Source: DATBSK01 sp964532485
GTDB lineage: Bacteria > Actinomycetota > Acidimicrobiia > IMCC26256 > PALSA-555
NCBI GenBank assembly: GCA_964532485.1
Contig: CAZHKE010000003.1
Coordinates: forward strand, 1 to 64,000
DNA length: 64,000 bases
Direction of reading: 5' to 3'
Position 1 is the stretch's first letter; each line of letters begins with the position of its first letter. The notes beneath the pieces are model-generated. The model did no database searches and had not been told where the DNA came from. It saw only the letters and a list, made by a program, of their open reading frames with translations. The position numbers and the translations under genes were made by a program. This document shows positions 8,055 to 16,921 of the stretch, in pieces.

Positions 8055-8527
8055 TCCGGGGCTTCGAGCGAGTGGTGCATCACGATGGCACGGGCCGTGT
8101 AGCCCTGCTCCTCGAAGAAGTTCTTGGTGGCCCGATGGCCCGGTAGGGCGACGACGTCGATCCCGGCGCAGCGCTGCGCCCGGCAGTGCTCGGCGATGGC
8201 GATCGTGATGGCCTCGCCGACGCCGATGCTGCGCGCCTCGGGCTCGACGTACAGGTCGGTGACGACGCCGAGGCGCGTGCCGTCGCGCAGGTCTTCGACG
8301 AGCACGGCGCCGAAGCCGACGACCACGTCGTCGATGCAGCCCACGACGACCCGGGCGTCGTCGCGCGTCAGGAGATGCGCGACGTGTGCGTCGAGCGGAT
8401 CACCGGCGACGTCACGGGCCGCCCAGAGCTCGCCGCCGCGATAGCCCGCGAGCTCGGCTCGCAGCTCGCGGGCGAGCTCCGTCACTCGGGGCACGTCGTC
8501 GGGCGTCGCGAGCCGCGCCGTCTCCAT
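8051..8527 (-). CDS. GNAT family N-acetyltransferase
   Basis: The 158-residue protein has the GNAT fold: a TDLYVEPEARSIGVGEA stretch (about 88-104) as the acetyl-CoA binding segment, and a C-terminal ATKNFFEEQGY near 140. The R/QxxGxG/A motif is read as RSIGVG. The acceptor is unknown. The ATG at 8527 is chosen as the first methionine before the family-typical ARLATPDD opening. It is coupled to the Nudix gene by an ATGA overlap. Confidence 0.82.
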   Translation of the reverse strand: METARLATPDDVPRVTELARELRAELAGYRGGELWAARDVAGDPLDAHVAHLLTRDDARVVVGCIDDVVVGFGAVLVEDLRDGTRLGVVTDLYVEPEARSIGVGEAITIAIAEHCRAQRCAGIDVVALPGHRATKNFFEEQGYTARAIVMHHSLEAPE

Positions 8528-8555
8528 CGGGGGCGCCTGCCGCGGTCCGTCGCCG

Positions 8556-9110
8556 TCAGCCCGGGCGGGTGAGCTGCTCGATCTTCCCGAGGATCGTCGC
8601 CCGGCCGCGGTTGGCGACCTCGTGGGCCCGGATGGCCTCGAGCTCGGCGTCACCGAGCCCTTCGAGGTGCTCGACGACCTGCGACGCGGACAGCGCGTCG
8701 TAGTCGGGGATCGCGAGGTCGGGCGCGGCCGACGCCGTGCTCGCGGTTGCGGAGGGCCCGTTCGGCGGTTCGCCGGCCCGCGGCGTCGTCGGGGCCGCGG
8801 CACCGTCGTCGACACCGAGCGTGCCGAGCACCGCAAGCGCACCTTCTGCGGTCTCCTTGAAGCGGGAGAGCCCGTCGGTGACGAGGCGCAGCACCTGTGC
8901 GCCGTTGTCACCGGTCGCGGCGGCTCCCGTGTCGCGCACCTGCCCGATCTGGTCGCCGACCGACTTCTTCTTCTGGTCGAACTCGGCCCGCCCGCGGGCC
9001 ACGAAGACCTTGAGGAAGGAGGGTGCCGCGTCGCGCAGGTACATCGCGAACCCGACCGGCGCGTACACGAGAATCTCCTTCGCGCGCTGCACGGTGTCGT
9101 TGTCGTTCAC
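8556..9110 (-). CDS. Probable lipid-droplet-associated / membrane-associated conserved protein
   Basis: The 184-residue protein opens with a conserved hydrophobic part (VYAPVGFAMYLRDAAP), continues as a charged helix, then a low-complexity Ala/Thr/Pro linker. It ends with a conserved 45-residue domain (IPDYDALSASQVVEHL to RATILGKIEQL). That C-terminal pattern recalls actinobacterial proteins annotated as lipid droplet associated. I am recalling the family from memory and the function in this organism is unknown. Between it and Lnt (9111-9202) there is only a short leader with two copies of GCTCCTCGTGAG at 9139-9150 and 9152-9163. Confidence 0.6.
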   Translation of the reverse strand: MNDNDTVQRAKEILVYAPVGFAMYLRDAAPSFLKVFVARGRAEFDQKKKSVGDQIGQVRDTGAAATGDNGAQVLRLVTDGLSRFKETAEGALAVLGTLGVDDGAAAPTTPRAGEPPNGPSATASTASAAPDLAIPDYDALSASQVVEHLEGLGDAELEAIRAHEVANRGRATILGKIEQLTRPG

Positions 9111-9202
9111 CCCGGCTCCTCGTCCGCTCCCCGGGAGGGCTCCTCGTGAGCGCTCCTCGTGAGGGCTCCCTGGTCGCTCCGCAGCGAGGCTGCGTGGCGC
9201 GG

Positions 9203-10774
9203 TCAGTCTACGGGGGCTGATCGGGGACGCCGCACCGCGACGACGGCAACCACGACGAGCGCAAGACCGGCCAGGATCAGGACCCAGTCGCCCAGTCTCA
9301 CGTAGAGGGTCTCCCCCGTCGTCGTCTCGATGATCCCGTCGGTGATCCGGTTCACGAAGAGGTCGCTCTCCTCGTGGAGGTCGCCGTCGGGATCGACGAC
9401 GGCCGAGATCCCCGAGACCGACGCGTGGAGCACGGGTCGACCGGTCTCTGCGGCCCGCATCTGGCTGAGTGCGACGTGCTGCGCCGACAGGGCCGACCGG
9501 CGGTAGGAGCGGTTGTTGGTGCTCACGAGCAGCAGCTCCGCACCGTCACGGACGTAGTCGCTCACCAGCGGTGCGAATGCCGACTCGAAGCAGATGACGC
9601 TGCCAACCGGGTGTCTGCCGGCGTGGAACATCACGCGCCGGTCGCCGGCTTCGTAGTCGTACGGGATCTGCTCGAGCTCACCGATGAAGGACAGCTCGTC
9701 GCGCAAGGGCACGTACTCGCCGAACGGCACGAGATGCTGCTTCGCGTAGATCCCCTGCAGCCGACCGTTCGGTGTGTAGGCGACGTTCGCGTTGAAGAGC
9801 CCTCCGTCGCCGGTCGGCACGCGCGCGTTCGCGACCACCGTCGCGTCGTGCTTCCGTGCGAGCTCCGTCAGCTGCGCCGCGACGTCGGGATTCGTCGTGG
9901 GATCACGCTCGAGGCTCGACTCCGGGAACACGATGAGGTCGTACGGGCCCTCGAGCCGCGAGGCCAGCTCGAGGTGCTTGCTGAACAGGTAGTCGGACGC
10001 GATCTCGTCGGACGTGAGCGTGCGGTTCTGGTCGTTTCCCTGGAGCAGCGCGTACCGGACCTCGCCCGTCACGGTCGGCTGGAACCGAGCCACGTCGACG
10101 ACCACGACCGCCACGGTGACCAGGGCGAGCGCGGTCGCCGCGACGGCGGCCGAGCGCACCCGGCGCCGCCATGCCGCCAGGGCGAGCTCGAGCAGCAGGC
10201 CGTTCACCGCCACGACGACGAACGAGACGAGCGGCACGCCACCGAGCGACGCCAGACCACGCGCCCACGGCTGATCGTGCAGAGCGACACCGAGCTCGCC
10301 CCACGGCAGGCCGCCGAGCGGGAACCGACCCCGCAGCGCCTCGACGACGACCCAGATCGCGGCGACGAGCCAGGGCGAGCGATACCCGCGTCGGACGAAG
10401 AGGGCGACGAGCGCACCCGTGCCGGCGACGAACGCGGCCTCTGCGATCACCAGCGGCGCGATCGCGACTGCACCGAAGAAGCGGGTCCACTCGAGCAGCA
10501 CGCCGAAGAACGCGAGGCCGAACCCGAGCCCCGCGAGTGCGCTCCGACGGGCCGTGCCCGTGCGCCAGACCCACAGGAGGGGCAGGAGCGCGACGAGGAC
10601 GAGCGGACCGGCATCGACCGGCGGGAACGAGACGGCGGCGAGGAGGCCCGAGACGACGCCGACGAGCAGCGCGACCGCTGGGGACGGCGGATCGAGGCTC
10701 AGGCTCAGGCGCAGTCGCGGCAGAGCATCCGCTCCTCGTCCTGGAGCTGGTTCCGAGGCAGGACGAGGAAGCAC
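9203..10774 (-). CDS. lnt: Apolipoprotein N-acyltransferase
   Basis: Lnt adds the third acyl chain to the N-terminal cysteine of lipoproteins at the outer face of the cytoplasmic membrane. The 523-residue protein has about seven helices in its first 220 residues, then a nitrilase-like domain. The Glu-Lys-Cys active site can be read: Glu in IVFPESS, Lys in YAKQHLVPFGEY, Cys in VICFESAF. A last helix closes the chain. The start is uncertain: GTG 10774 overlaps the 3' end of the DUF4193 gene by 70 bp, and no ATG or GTG is found before the first helix. It is close behind the DUF4193 gene, so probably co-transcribed. Confidence 0.93.
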   Translation of the reverse strand: MLPRPASEPAPGRGADALPRLRLSLSLDPPSPAVALLVGVVSGLLAAVSFPPVDAGPLVLVALLPLLWVWRTGTARRSALAGLGFGLAFFGVLLEWTRFFGAVAIAPLVIAEAAFVAGTGALVALFVRRGYRSPWLVAAIWVVVEALRGRFPLGGLPWGELGVALHDQPWARGLASLGGVPLVSFVVVAVNGLLLELALAAWRRRVRSAAVAATALALVTVAVVVVDVARFQPTVTGEVRYALLQGNDQNRTLTSDEIASDYLFSKHLELASRLEGPYDLIVFPESSLERDPTTNPDVAAQLTELARKHDATVVANARVPTGDGGLFNANVAYTPNGRLQGIYAKQHLVPFGEYVPLRDELSFIGELEQIPYDYEAGDRRVMFHAGRHPVGSVICFESAFAPLVSDYVRDGAELLLVSTNNRSYRRSALSAQHVALSQMRAAETGRPVLHASVSGISAVVDPDGDLHEESDLFVNRITDGIIETTTGETLYVRLGDWVLILAGLALVVVAVVAVRRPRSAPVD

Positions 10775-11214
10775 GACGAGCAGAGGAACTCACCGGGGCG
10801 ACGCGGCACGATGCGACTCGGGGCACCCTCGGCGCTCACGTCGCCCTCGGGCTCCTCTTCCTCGATCTCCTCTTCCTCGTCCTCGAGGGTGGCAGCGGCG
10901 GTGCGCTCCTTGAGCAGCGCGTCGAGGGGCACCTCGACGTCGTCGGGGTGCAGCTCCTCGTCGAGGTCGACGACGTCCTCGTCTTCCTCGTCCTCGCCTC
11001 GGGCCGGCTTCTCGGGCGACTCGACGACCAGCGCGACCGTGTCGTCCTCGACGACGGCGTCGGCGTCGGCGTCACCGTCGAGATCGAGGTCGAGCACCTC
11101 GTCGTCAGCGTCGAGGTCGGCGTCGAGATCGTCATCGCCCTCCTCGTCGCCGAGGTCGGCGTCGTCGAGAGCCTCGTCCGGCGACGCCTCGTCCTCGAAT
11201 GTCTCGTCACTCAT
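10705..11214 (-). CDS. DUF4193 protein: acidic protein with C-terminal zinc ribbon
   Basis: The 169-residue protein is extremely acidic over its first 130 residues (runs of Asp/Glu) and ends in a conserved module with FLCSSCFLV and RMLCRDCA, two CxxC pairs that should bind zinc. The ending matches the actinobacterial DUF4193 family, which is normally only about 100 residues; here the acidic N-terminal part is expanded. The function is unknown. A possible -10 box TATGCT lies on the minus strand at 11276-11281. Confidence 0.82.
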   Translation of the reverse strand: MSDETFEDEASPDEALDDADLGDEEGDDDLDADLDADDEVLDLDLDGDADADAVVEDDTVALVVESPEKPARGEDEEDEDVVDLDEELHPDDVEVPLDALLKERTAAATLEDEEEEIEEEEPEGDVSAEGAPSRIVPRRPGEFLCSSCFLVLPRNQLQDEERMLCRDCA

Positions 11215-11659
11215 GCAGGCTCCCGCGGCACGTCGCACCGGCCCCGATGGAGCGGGCGGGCCACTTCGGGGCCGGAGCATAACGCCCACCCTTGCGGGCG
11301 CTTGCGAACGGCGCACGAGGTCCACACATTCCCTTCCGACCATTCGGCGCCATGCGGGGTCCATGACCCACCGAGCGGTCAGGGCCGCACGGGCGGGGAT
11401 GGGGCCCAGGAGACCGTTGGGGCCGCCGTCTGGCCCGATCTGCCCGGCAGACGGGTTATTGCGGCGTTCTCTACTGGGTCTCCTGGGCCCCGCGCCCCGC
11501 CGACCGCCCACCGCCGAGTCCGAGCACCGGCGCCGACCGGTGACCGGGGTGACGGGGACGGATGCTCGTGGAGCGCCCACAAGTACGCCGCACGCGGCGC
11601 CGTGTGTCAAGCGACCCACGAGCGGCTGACCTGCGACGACGCGAGAGATCGCGCCTGCC
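11215..11659. other. 445-bp intergenic region with structured repeat
   Basis: No convincing gene lies between the ThyX-like gene (ends 11660) and the DUF4193 gene (starts 11214). The region holds the probable promoter of the DUF4193 gene near 11276-11304 and a large inverted repeat at 11401-11491. Open frames crossing it are arginine- and proline-rich shadows. I see no tRNA fold or known ncRNA motif. Confidence 0.6.
11401..11491. repeat. 15-bp perfect inverted repeat enclosing a second 7-bp stem
   Basis: GGGGCCCAGGAGACC (11401-11415) is the exact reverse complement of 11477-11491. Inside the 61-base interval, CCGTCTG pairs with CAGACGG to form a second stem. Either strand could fold into a long hairpin with a nested arm. 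No T-run follows on either side, so a simple terminator is unlikely. It could be a small structured RNA, a processing signal or a remnant of a short mobile repeat. Confidence 0.8.
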
Positions 11660-13282
11660 TCATCCCCCGCCGGCGCGCAGCTCCGTCGCGCGGCTCCGGC
11701 GCAGCTCGGCGGCGCGCTCCGACGCGAGCCGCTCGAGGTCGTGGTCGCGATGGTCGACGTGCGACATCGCGGCCGCGAGCGCGCGGTGACCCGCATGCTC
11801 GGCGATCAGACGGTGCATCTCCTGGCACACCCGACGGTACGACGGATGTCCCTGCGGGGCGCTGCGCAGCTCGAGCACGTGCATCGCTTCGCGCGCGTTC
11901 ATCTGCATCGCGAAGCGGATGCGATGCGCGAGCGAGACGGCGTACGGCGCTTCGAGCGGGAGCTCGCCCGCAAGGGCGTCGTGGAGCGCCGCGCTGCGCG
12001 CCATCGCGTCCTCGAACACGTCCGTCAGACCCGCGTCGTGCACCGGCCCGGGCACGTCGTACCCATGACGCGGCGACAGCGCTTGCCATTCGATCGTGAG
12101 CATGCGATGCCGCTGCAGATCACGGAACGCGCCATAGTCGGTCATGACGTCGAAGCGGTAGTCGGTGCGCTCGAGCGCGCGTCCGGGACGGTGACGACGG
12201 TTCTCCCGATCGCCCACGTAGGCGCGCAGCAGCGCGGCACGCTCGTCGGTCGCGAGACGGCGCACGCGATCGAGGATCTGATCGTCAGGCAGGTCGAGGT
12301 GCGGGTAGCAGATCGCCGCGAGCACCTTGTCCTCGCCGTCGGGATCGAAGTCGGTGAGGGCCACCGCCGGTCGTGCTTCGGGCTCCTCCTCGTCGAACAG
12401 GCGGGCGACGACGGCCTCGGTGTCGGCGCGGGTCTCCTCGAGGTACCGGCTCCATGCGATGCCCCGGTCCGGGCGGTCGACGCGGGTCAGGAACGACGGA
12501 ATCACCTTGCGCAGCTCGGTGAGCATCAGCGAGGCGTAGCTACGAGCCTCGGGCAGCGGATGCGCACGCATGCGCAACAGCAGTGCCTCGAAGGCCTGCC
12601 CGGTGCCGTAGATCCCGACGTTCGACAGCGTGGCGGCCGGCAGCAGGCCACGCACGGCATCACAGGCCTTGGCCTTGATGGTCTGCTTGTAGACGAAGTC
12701 GGAATCGGCCGGGTCCTTCGGGTAGACGGCCCTCGCCCAGTCGCTGAGTCGCGGCAGGCAGTCAGCGTAGACGTCGAAGAGCGCGTCGAGATCACCCACG
12801 TAGCGCGCGCCGAAGCGCGACTGGAGGATCGATTGCGGGCGCGCGTACCGGTAGAGGCCACCGAGGCGGCTGTCGTACGGGATGTACCGCGTCGACTGCT
12901 CGAGGTACGCCATGAGGCGGCCCCACTCGAGGATCTTGGTCAACAGGTTGGAGGCCTGCTCGCACGCGAGGTGCACTCCACCGAGCTGCGCAACCGAGTC
13001 GTCGCCGTACTCGAGGAACACGCGGTCGTACAGCTCCTCGGCACGACGAAGGCCGACCGTCGCGTCGACACCGAGGTCGCCCGTGAGGTCGAGGTCGGCG
13101 ACGAACTCGTCGAGGAACAGACGCCGCAGGCTCTTCGCGCTGCGCGAGTAGCGCGCGAAGAGCGCACCCTTGACGACCTCGGGCAGATTGACCAGGGCGA
13201 ACACGGGGCCGTCGAGGTTCGAGAAGTACGGGCGGAGCTTCGCCTCCTCCTCGGGGCTGAACTGCTCCGCGACGTAGTGCAT
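11660..13282 (-). CDS. Double-domain ThyX-like protein (FAD-dependent thymidylate synthase family)
   Basis: The 540-residue protein is about twice the usual ThyX length and appears to contain two ThyX-like halves. The N-terminal half (about 1-260) has EYGDDSVAQLGG and a segment WGRLMAYLEQSTRY that aligns with the ThyX signature but lacks its RHR. The C-terminal half (about 300-520) has RHRMLTIEWQALSPR, which keeps RHR but has nine instead of seven residues before the serine. Canonical ThyX makes dTMP from dUMP with FAD and methylene-tetrahydrofolate. Whether this protein does so is uncertain because each half departs from the signature. ATG 13282 follows a plausible leader and gives the natural N-terminus. 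Confidence 0.75.
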   Translation of the reverse strand: MHYVAEQFSPEEEAKLRPYFSNLDGPVFALVNLPEVVKGALFARYSRSAKSLRRLFLDEFVADLDLTGDLGVDATVGLRRAEELYDRVFLEYGDDSVAQLGGVHLACEQASNLLTKILEWGRLMAYLEQSTRYIPYDSRLGGLYRYARPQSILQSRFGARYVGDLDALFDVYADCLPRLSDWARAVYPKDPADSDFVYKQTIKAKACDAVRGLLPAATLSNVGIYGTGQAFEALLLRMRAHPLPEARSYASLMLTELRKVIPSFLTRVDRPDRGIAWSRYLEETRADTEAVVARLFDEEEPEARPAVALTDFDPDGEDKVLAAICYPHLDLPDDQILDRVRRLATDERAALLRAYVGDRENRRHRPGRALERTDYRFDVMTDYGAFRDLQRHRMLTIEWQALSPRHGYDVPGPVHDAGLTDVFEDAMARSAALHDALAGELPLEAPYAVSLAHRIRFAMQMNAREAMHVLELRSAPQGHPSYRRVCQEMHRLIAEHAGHRALAAAMSHVDHRDHDLERLASERAAELRRSRATELRAGGG

Positions 13283-13380
13283 CCTCGGTTCCGGTCTCTG
13301 GTCGTGCTCGGTCGGGGCTGCCGATGGTACCGACGGCCCCTCCGCGGTCCGGGGACCACCCATCGGGGGCCCACACCGCC

Positions 13381-14028
13381 TCACACGACCAGCGTGAGCG
13401 CCCCCGGCTGGAGCTGGGCCCGGAGCTCCTCCGGGGCTCCGTGGTGGCGGCCGTCGGCGACGACGGGCAGCCGGGCCGGGGCCCGCACCACCACCACCCT
13501 GCCCGTCGCCTGGATGATCCGCGGATGCGGCACGTGGGTTCCCGCCGCCAGGCGCGCCCGCATCGCCCGTCGCTCACCCCGCCGCAACGCGTACACCTGC
13601 ACCTCCGCCCGCCCGTCACCGGGATGGCCGCGCGGCACGACGTCGTCGCCGCCGACGAACTCCCCGTTGGCGACGACGACCGTCGTCGCCCGGCCGTCGA
13701 ACACGACGCGACCGTCGAGCTCCACCGTCAGCGGTGTGCCGAGGGTCGCCCACCCGAGCCGTGAGGGCGGAGCACCGAGGACCAGCGCGTTGACGACGAC
13801 GGAGCCGTCGTCGAGGAGGAGCGCGTCGACCGGCAGCTCGACCGACGGCGCGGACGGCGCGGCTGCGAGCCCGAGGGCGCGCGCCAGGTCGCTGTCGTCG
13901 TCGGGCTCGAACCGGATGCGTGCGCCGGGGTGGGCACGGGCCGCATCCGCGAGCTGCGCGTCGCTTCCCTGCACCGTGGTGTCGGCCGGCCGCGAGGTCG
14001 GCCGGCCCCAGGGCTCTCCGCGCTCCAT
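13381..14028 (-). CDS. Protein resembling the C-terminal domain of diacylglycerol kinase-like enzymes
   Basis: The 215-residue protein has segments typical of the C-terminal beta domain of DgkB/YegS lipid kinases: VVANGEFVGGDDVVP, a RARLAAGTHVPHP-like GtH motif, and a closing PVVADG. The N-terminal ATP-binding kinase domain (GGDGT motif) is missing; the first 75 residues are unrelated and acidic. It may be a kinase partner or a decayed enzyme. Its ATG shares one base with the helicase stop, so the two are co-translated. Confidence 0.55.
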   Translation of the reverse strand: MERGEPWGRPTSRPADTTVQGSDAQLADAARAHPGARIRFEPDDDSDLARALGLAAAPSAPSVELPVDALLLDDGSVVVNALVLGAPPSRLGWATLGTPLTVELDGRVVFDGRATTVVVANGEFVGGDDVVPRGHPGDGRAEVQVYALRRGERRAMRARLAAGTHVPHPRIIQATGRVVVVRAPARLPVVADGRHHGAPEELRAQLQPGALTLVV

Positions 14029-16646
14029 CACCCGGTCGCCACGCCGCCCGCGGCGACGACACCCCGATGGCACGCCGTCGCCGCGTCTCGCGCCGACCGG
14101 CGCGTCTGCGGATCGGGTGCCACGTCACCGACCTGGCGCAGGAGGTCGATGCACTGCTTCACGTGTCGCACGAAGTCACCTCCGGTGAGCTCGTCGTCGT
14201 CCAGCACGGAGGCGAGGTCGTCACCGCTCGCCCACTCGAAGACGTGCGTCGTGAAGCCCGGGTCGGGCTGCCGGGTCTCGGGGAGCCCGGCATCGTCCTC
14301 GTTGGCGACGAGGGCACGCCACTCACTGTCGATCTCGCGCGCCGCGGTCGCGACCTTGCCCGACGGCCAGCGTGACGGTGCCGTCGGGGCTTCGTCATCG
14401 GGTCCGCGACGCTCGTACGTGAAGCACGACACGACCGCGGCGATCTCCGCCGGTGTCAGCCCGTCGAGGAGCCCGTCGCGCACCGACTCGGCGAGCAGCA
14501 GGTCAGTCTCCGTGTACAGCCGGGCCAGCATCTCGCCGCTGCTGGTGAGCGACCAGCCGTCGACGTAGCCCCACGACTCGAGCACGCGACGCACGCGGTC
14601 GAACTGCCGAGCCAGGCTGTCGCTGCGACTCTTGACCCGACGTTCGAGTCGGGCCTCGTCGCGTTCGAGCCGCTCCAGCGCGCTCACCGCTCGCAGCCGC
14701 GGGTCGTTCCTCGACATGCCGGCGAGCGGGTGCGCGGCGACGGCAGCCTCGAGCTCCGCGGCCGGATCGTCTGCGCCGTCGGCCCGTTGGCGGCGCACCC
14801 TCGTCCGCCGCAGGCGCTCGACGGCCTCGCGCTGATACGTCCTGCTCCGTGGGGCGTGCGGGACCGGCAGGTCGATGTGCGCCAGTGCACGAGGCGCGGC
14901 GTCGAAGTCGGCAGGCCCGAGGCGCACGAGCTGGCGCGACGAGGTCAGGGCGAGCACCCGCGTCGATCCGCGTCGCGCCTCCTGGCTGAGCACGACGACC
15001 TTCCCGCCCCTGCTCCCGACCCAGATGACGTCGCCGGGATGCAGCGCGTCGAGGGCGCGTGACAGCCGTTGGACGCGTCCACCCCGTCGAGCGGCGTCGA
15101 GCTCGTCGGACAGGCGCCGGTACTCCATCAGCTCTTCGAGGTCGTCGCCGACGACCTCACGCTGACGGCGCAGCTGCTCGCGCGCCCGTTCGAGCTGCCG
15201 CTCCAGCGACACGACGTCGCGGTCGGCTCGGAACTGCGCGAACGACAGGTTGATGAGATGGTGCGCGGCCTCGGGCGTGTAGCGGCGGATCAGGTTGACC
15301 GCCATGTTGTAGGTCGGCCGGAAGGACGAGCGGAGCGCGTCGGTGCGCCGCGACGCGAGCCCGGCGACCTGCTCGAACGGAACCCAGGGGCTCCAGAGCA
15401 CGACGGCGTACCCGACGGAGTCGATGCCCCGCCGCCCGGCGCGACCCGTCAGCTGCGTGTACTCCCCCGGCGTCAGGAACTCGTGCCGTTCGCCTGTGAA
15501 CTTCGTCAGCTTCTCGATCACGACCGACCGCGCGGGCATGTTGATGCCGAGGGCGAGCGTCTCGGTCGCGAACACGATCTTCACGAGTCCGGCCGCGAAC
15601 GCCTCCTCCACCGCCTCCTTCATCGGCGGCACCATCCCGGCGTGGTGGGACGCCAGCCCCGACTCGAGTCCGGCGAGCCACGTGTCGTGGCGCAGGACGT
15701 CGAGGTCCGATGCATCGAGTGATTGCGTGTGCGCTTCGGCGATGCGGCGGATCTCGGCGCGCTCCTCGCCCGTCGTCAGGCGCAGACCCGCACCACGACA
15801 CTGCTCGATCGCTTGCTCGCACCCGGCCCGGCTGAACACGAAGACGATCGCGGGCAGCAGCTGCTCCGACCCCAGGAGCTCAGCGACCTCGACGCGGCTC
15901 GGCGTCCGCAGTCGGCGTGTCCCGCGGGACGCGCCGCGCGGACCGCGGCCGGTCCGCCGGTCGAGTCGGGCCGCGTCGGGGTTGGGCCGCAGGTCGTCAC
16001 CCTCGCCGACGAACGTGGCCAACAGGTGCATTCGGTCGGCGTCCTTCTCGGCGACGAGATAGCGATGGTGCAGAGCGACCGGACGACGTTCTTCGATGAT
16101 CGGTGTCGTGGCCCCCCGCACGGTCTCGATCCACGCCGCGAGCTCCTCCGCGTTCGACACCGTCGCCGACAGGCAGACCAGGTCGACGTCATGCGCGAGG
16201 TGCACGATCACCTCCTCCCAGACCGCGCCGCGGTAGCGGTCCTGGAGGAAGTGCACCTCGTCGAGCACGACGACGTGCAGGTCGTCGAGCGTCGGCGAGC
16301 CTGCGTAGATCATGTTCCGAAGCACCTCCGTCGTCATCACGACGATCGGCGCTTCGCCATTGACCGAGTTGTCGCCAGTGAGCAGGCCGACTCGCTCGCG
16401 CCCGTGCACCGCCGCCAGGTCGGCGAACTTCTGGTTCGAGAGCGCCTTCAGCGGCGTCGTGTAGAACGCTTTGGTGCCCGCGGCGACGGCGCGGGCGATC
16501 GCGTACTCCGCGACGAGCGTCTTTCCCGATCCGGTGGGTGCCGCGACGAGCACCGAACGCCCCGCGTCGAGAGCATCGAGCGCTTGCCGCTGGAAGTCGT
16601 CGAGCGGGAAGGCGAGCCGGGCCTCGAAGTCGTCGCGGAGGCTCAC
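14028..16646 (-). CDS. helY: Ski2-like DEVH-box RNA helicase, HelY type
   Basis: The 872-residue protein is a superfamily 2 helicase. Walker A is AAPTGSGKT (about 35-43), the Walker B box is DEVH in VVLDEVHFLQD, motif III is LSATVSN, and motif VI is QLTGRAGRRGID. A long C-terminal region follows, as in Ski2/Mtr4-like and mycobacterial HelY proteins. It probably unwinds RNA during decay or ribosome quality control. The GTG at 16646 overlaps the upstream small gene as GTGA. The tatA-tatC-helY order is the one known downstream of pafABC in mycobacteria. Confidence 0.9.
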   Translation of the reverse strand: MSLRDDFEARLAFPLDDFQRQALDALDAGRSVLVAAPTGSGKTLVAEYAIARAVAAGTKAFYTTPLKALSNQKFADLAAVHGRERVGLLTGDNSVNGEAPIVVMTTEVLRNMIYAGSPTLDDLHVVVLDEVHFLQDRYRGAVWEEVIVHLAHDVDLVCLSATVSNAEELAAWIETVRGATTPIIEERRPVALHHRYLVAEKDADRMHLLATFVGEGDDLRPNPDAARLDRRTGRGPRGASRGTRRLRTPSRVEVAELLGSEQLLPAIVFVFSRAGCEQAIEQCRGAGLRLTTGEERAEIRRIAEAHTQSLDASDLDVLRHDTWLAGLESGLASHHAGMVPPMKEAVEEAFAAGLVKIVFATETLALGINMPARSVVIEKLTKFTGERHEFLTPGEYTQLTGRAGRRGIDSVGYAVVLWSPWVPFEQVAGLASRRTDALRSSFRPTYNMAVNLIRRYTPEAAHHLINLSFAQFRADRDVVSLERQLERAREQLRRQREVVGDDLEELMEYRRLSDELDAARRGGRVQRLSRALDALHPGDVIWVGSRGGKVVVLSQEARRGSTRVLALTSSRQLVRLGPADFDAAPRALAHIDLPVPHAPRSRTYQREAVERLRRTRVRRQRADGADDPAAELEAAVAAHPLAGMSRNDPRLRAVSALERLERDEARLERRVKSRSDSLARQFDRVRRVLESWGYVDGWSLTSSGEMLARLYTETDLLLAESVRDGLLDGLTPAEIAAVVSCFTYERRGPDDEAPTAPSRWPSGKVATAAREIDSEWRALVANEDDAGLPETRQPDPGFTTHVFEWASGDDLASVLDDDELTGGDFVRHVKQCIDLLRQVGDVAPDPQTRRSARDAATACHRGVVAAGGVATG

Positions 16647-16921
16647 CCGCCCGAGCTCGGGGCGGCCGGCTCGGTGACCGGGGGCACCGCGGTCGCCGGC
16701 ACCGTCGTCTCGGGCGATCCGGGCACGGTCGCGCCGGGCACGGTCGTCGGCGTCGGGATCGACACCGGCGGCGGCGACGACGGTGACTCGTCCTCGGGCC
16801 TGAGCACGTACAGCAGCACGCCCGTGACCACGAGCACGGCGACGACCGCGCACACCGCCACGATGATCTCGCGGCGATCGCGACGAGGCCGGTAGGTCGT
16901 GGGGCGACGCGCGGACGTCAT
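16643..16921 (-). CDS. Small single-pass membrane protein with proline/threonine-rich tail
   Basis: The 92-residue protein has a basic N-terminus (RRPTTYRPRRDRRE), one transmembrane helix (about 20-42) and an exported tail rich in Pro, Thr and Val (TTVPGATVPG, ETTVPATAVPP). It lies between tatC and helY with overlaps on both sides, so it belongs to the Tat operon. I do not recognise a family and low-complexity tails of this kind are not informative. Confidence 0.65.
   Translation of the reverse strand: MTSARRPTTYRPRRDRREIIVAVCAVVAVLVVTGVLLYVLRPEDESPSSPPPVSIPTPTTVPGATVPGSPETTVPATAVPPVTEPAAPSSGG

Noticed and set aside
9374..11629. 751-residue plus-strand open frame
   Set aside because: It runs antisense through lnt and the DUF4193 gene, both of which have strong motifs on the minus strand.
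11741..14188. 815-residue plus-strand open frame
   Set aside because: Antisense to the ThyX-like and lipid-kinase-like genes; no recognisable motif.
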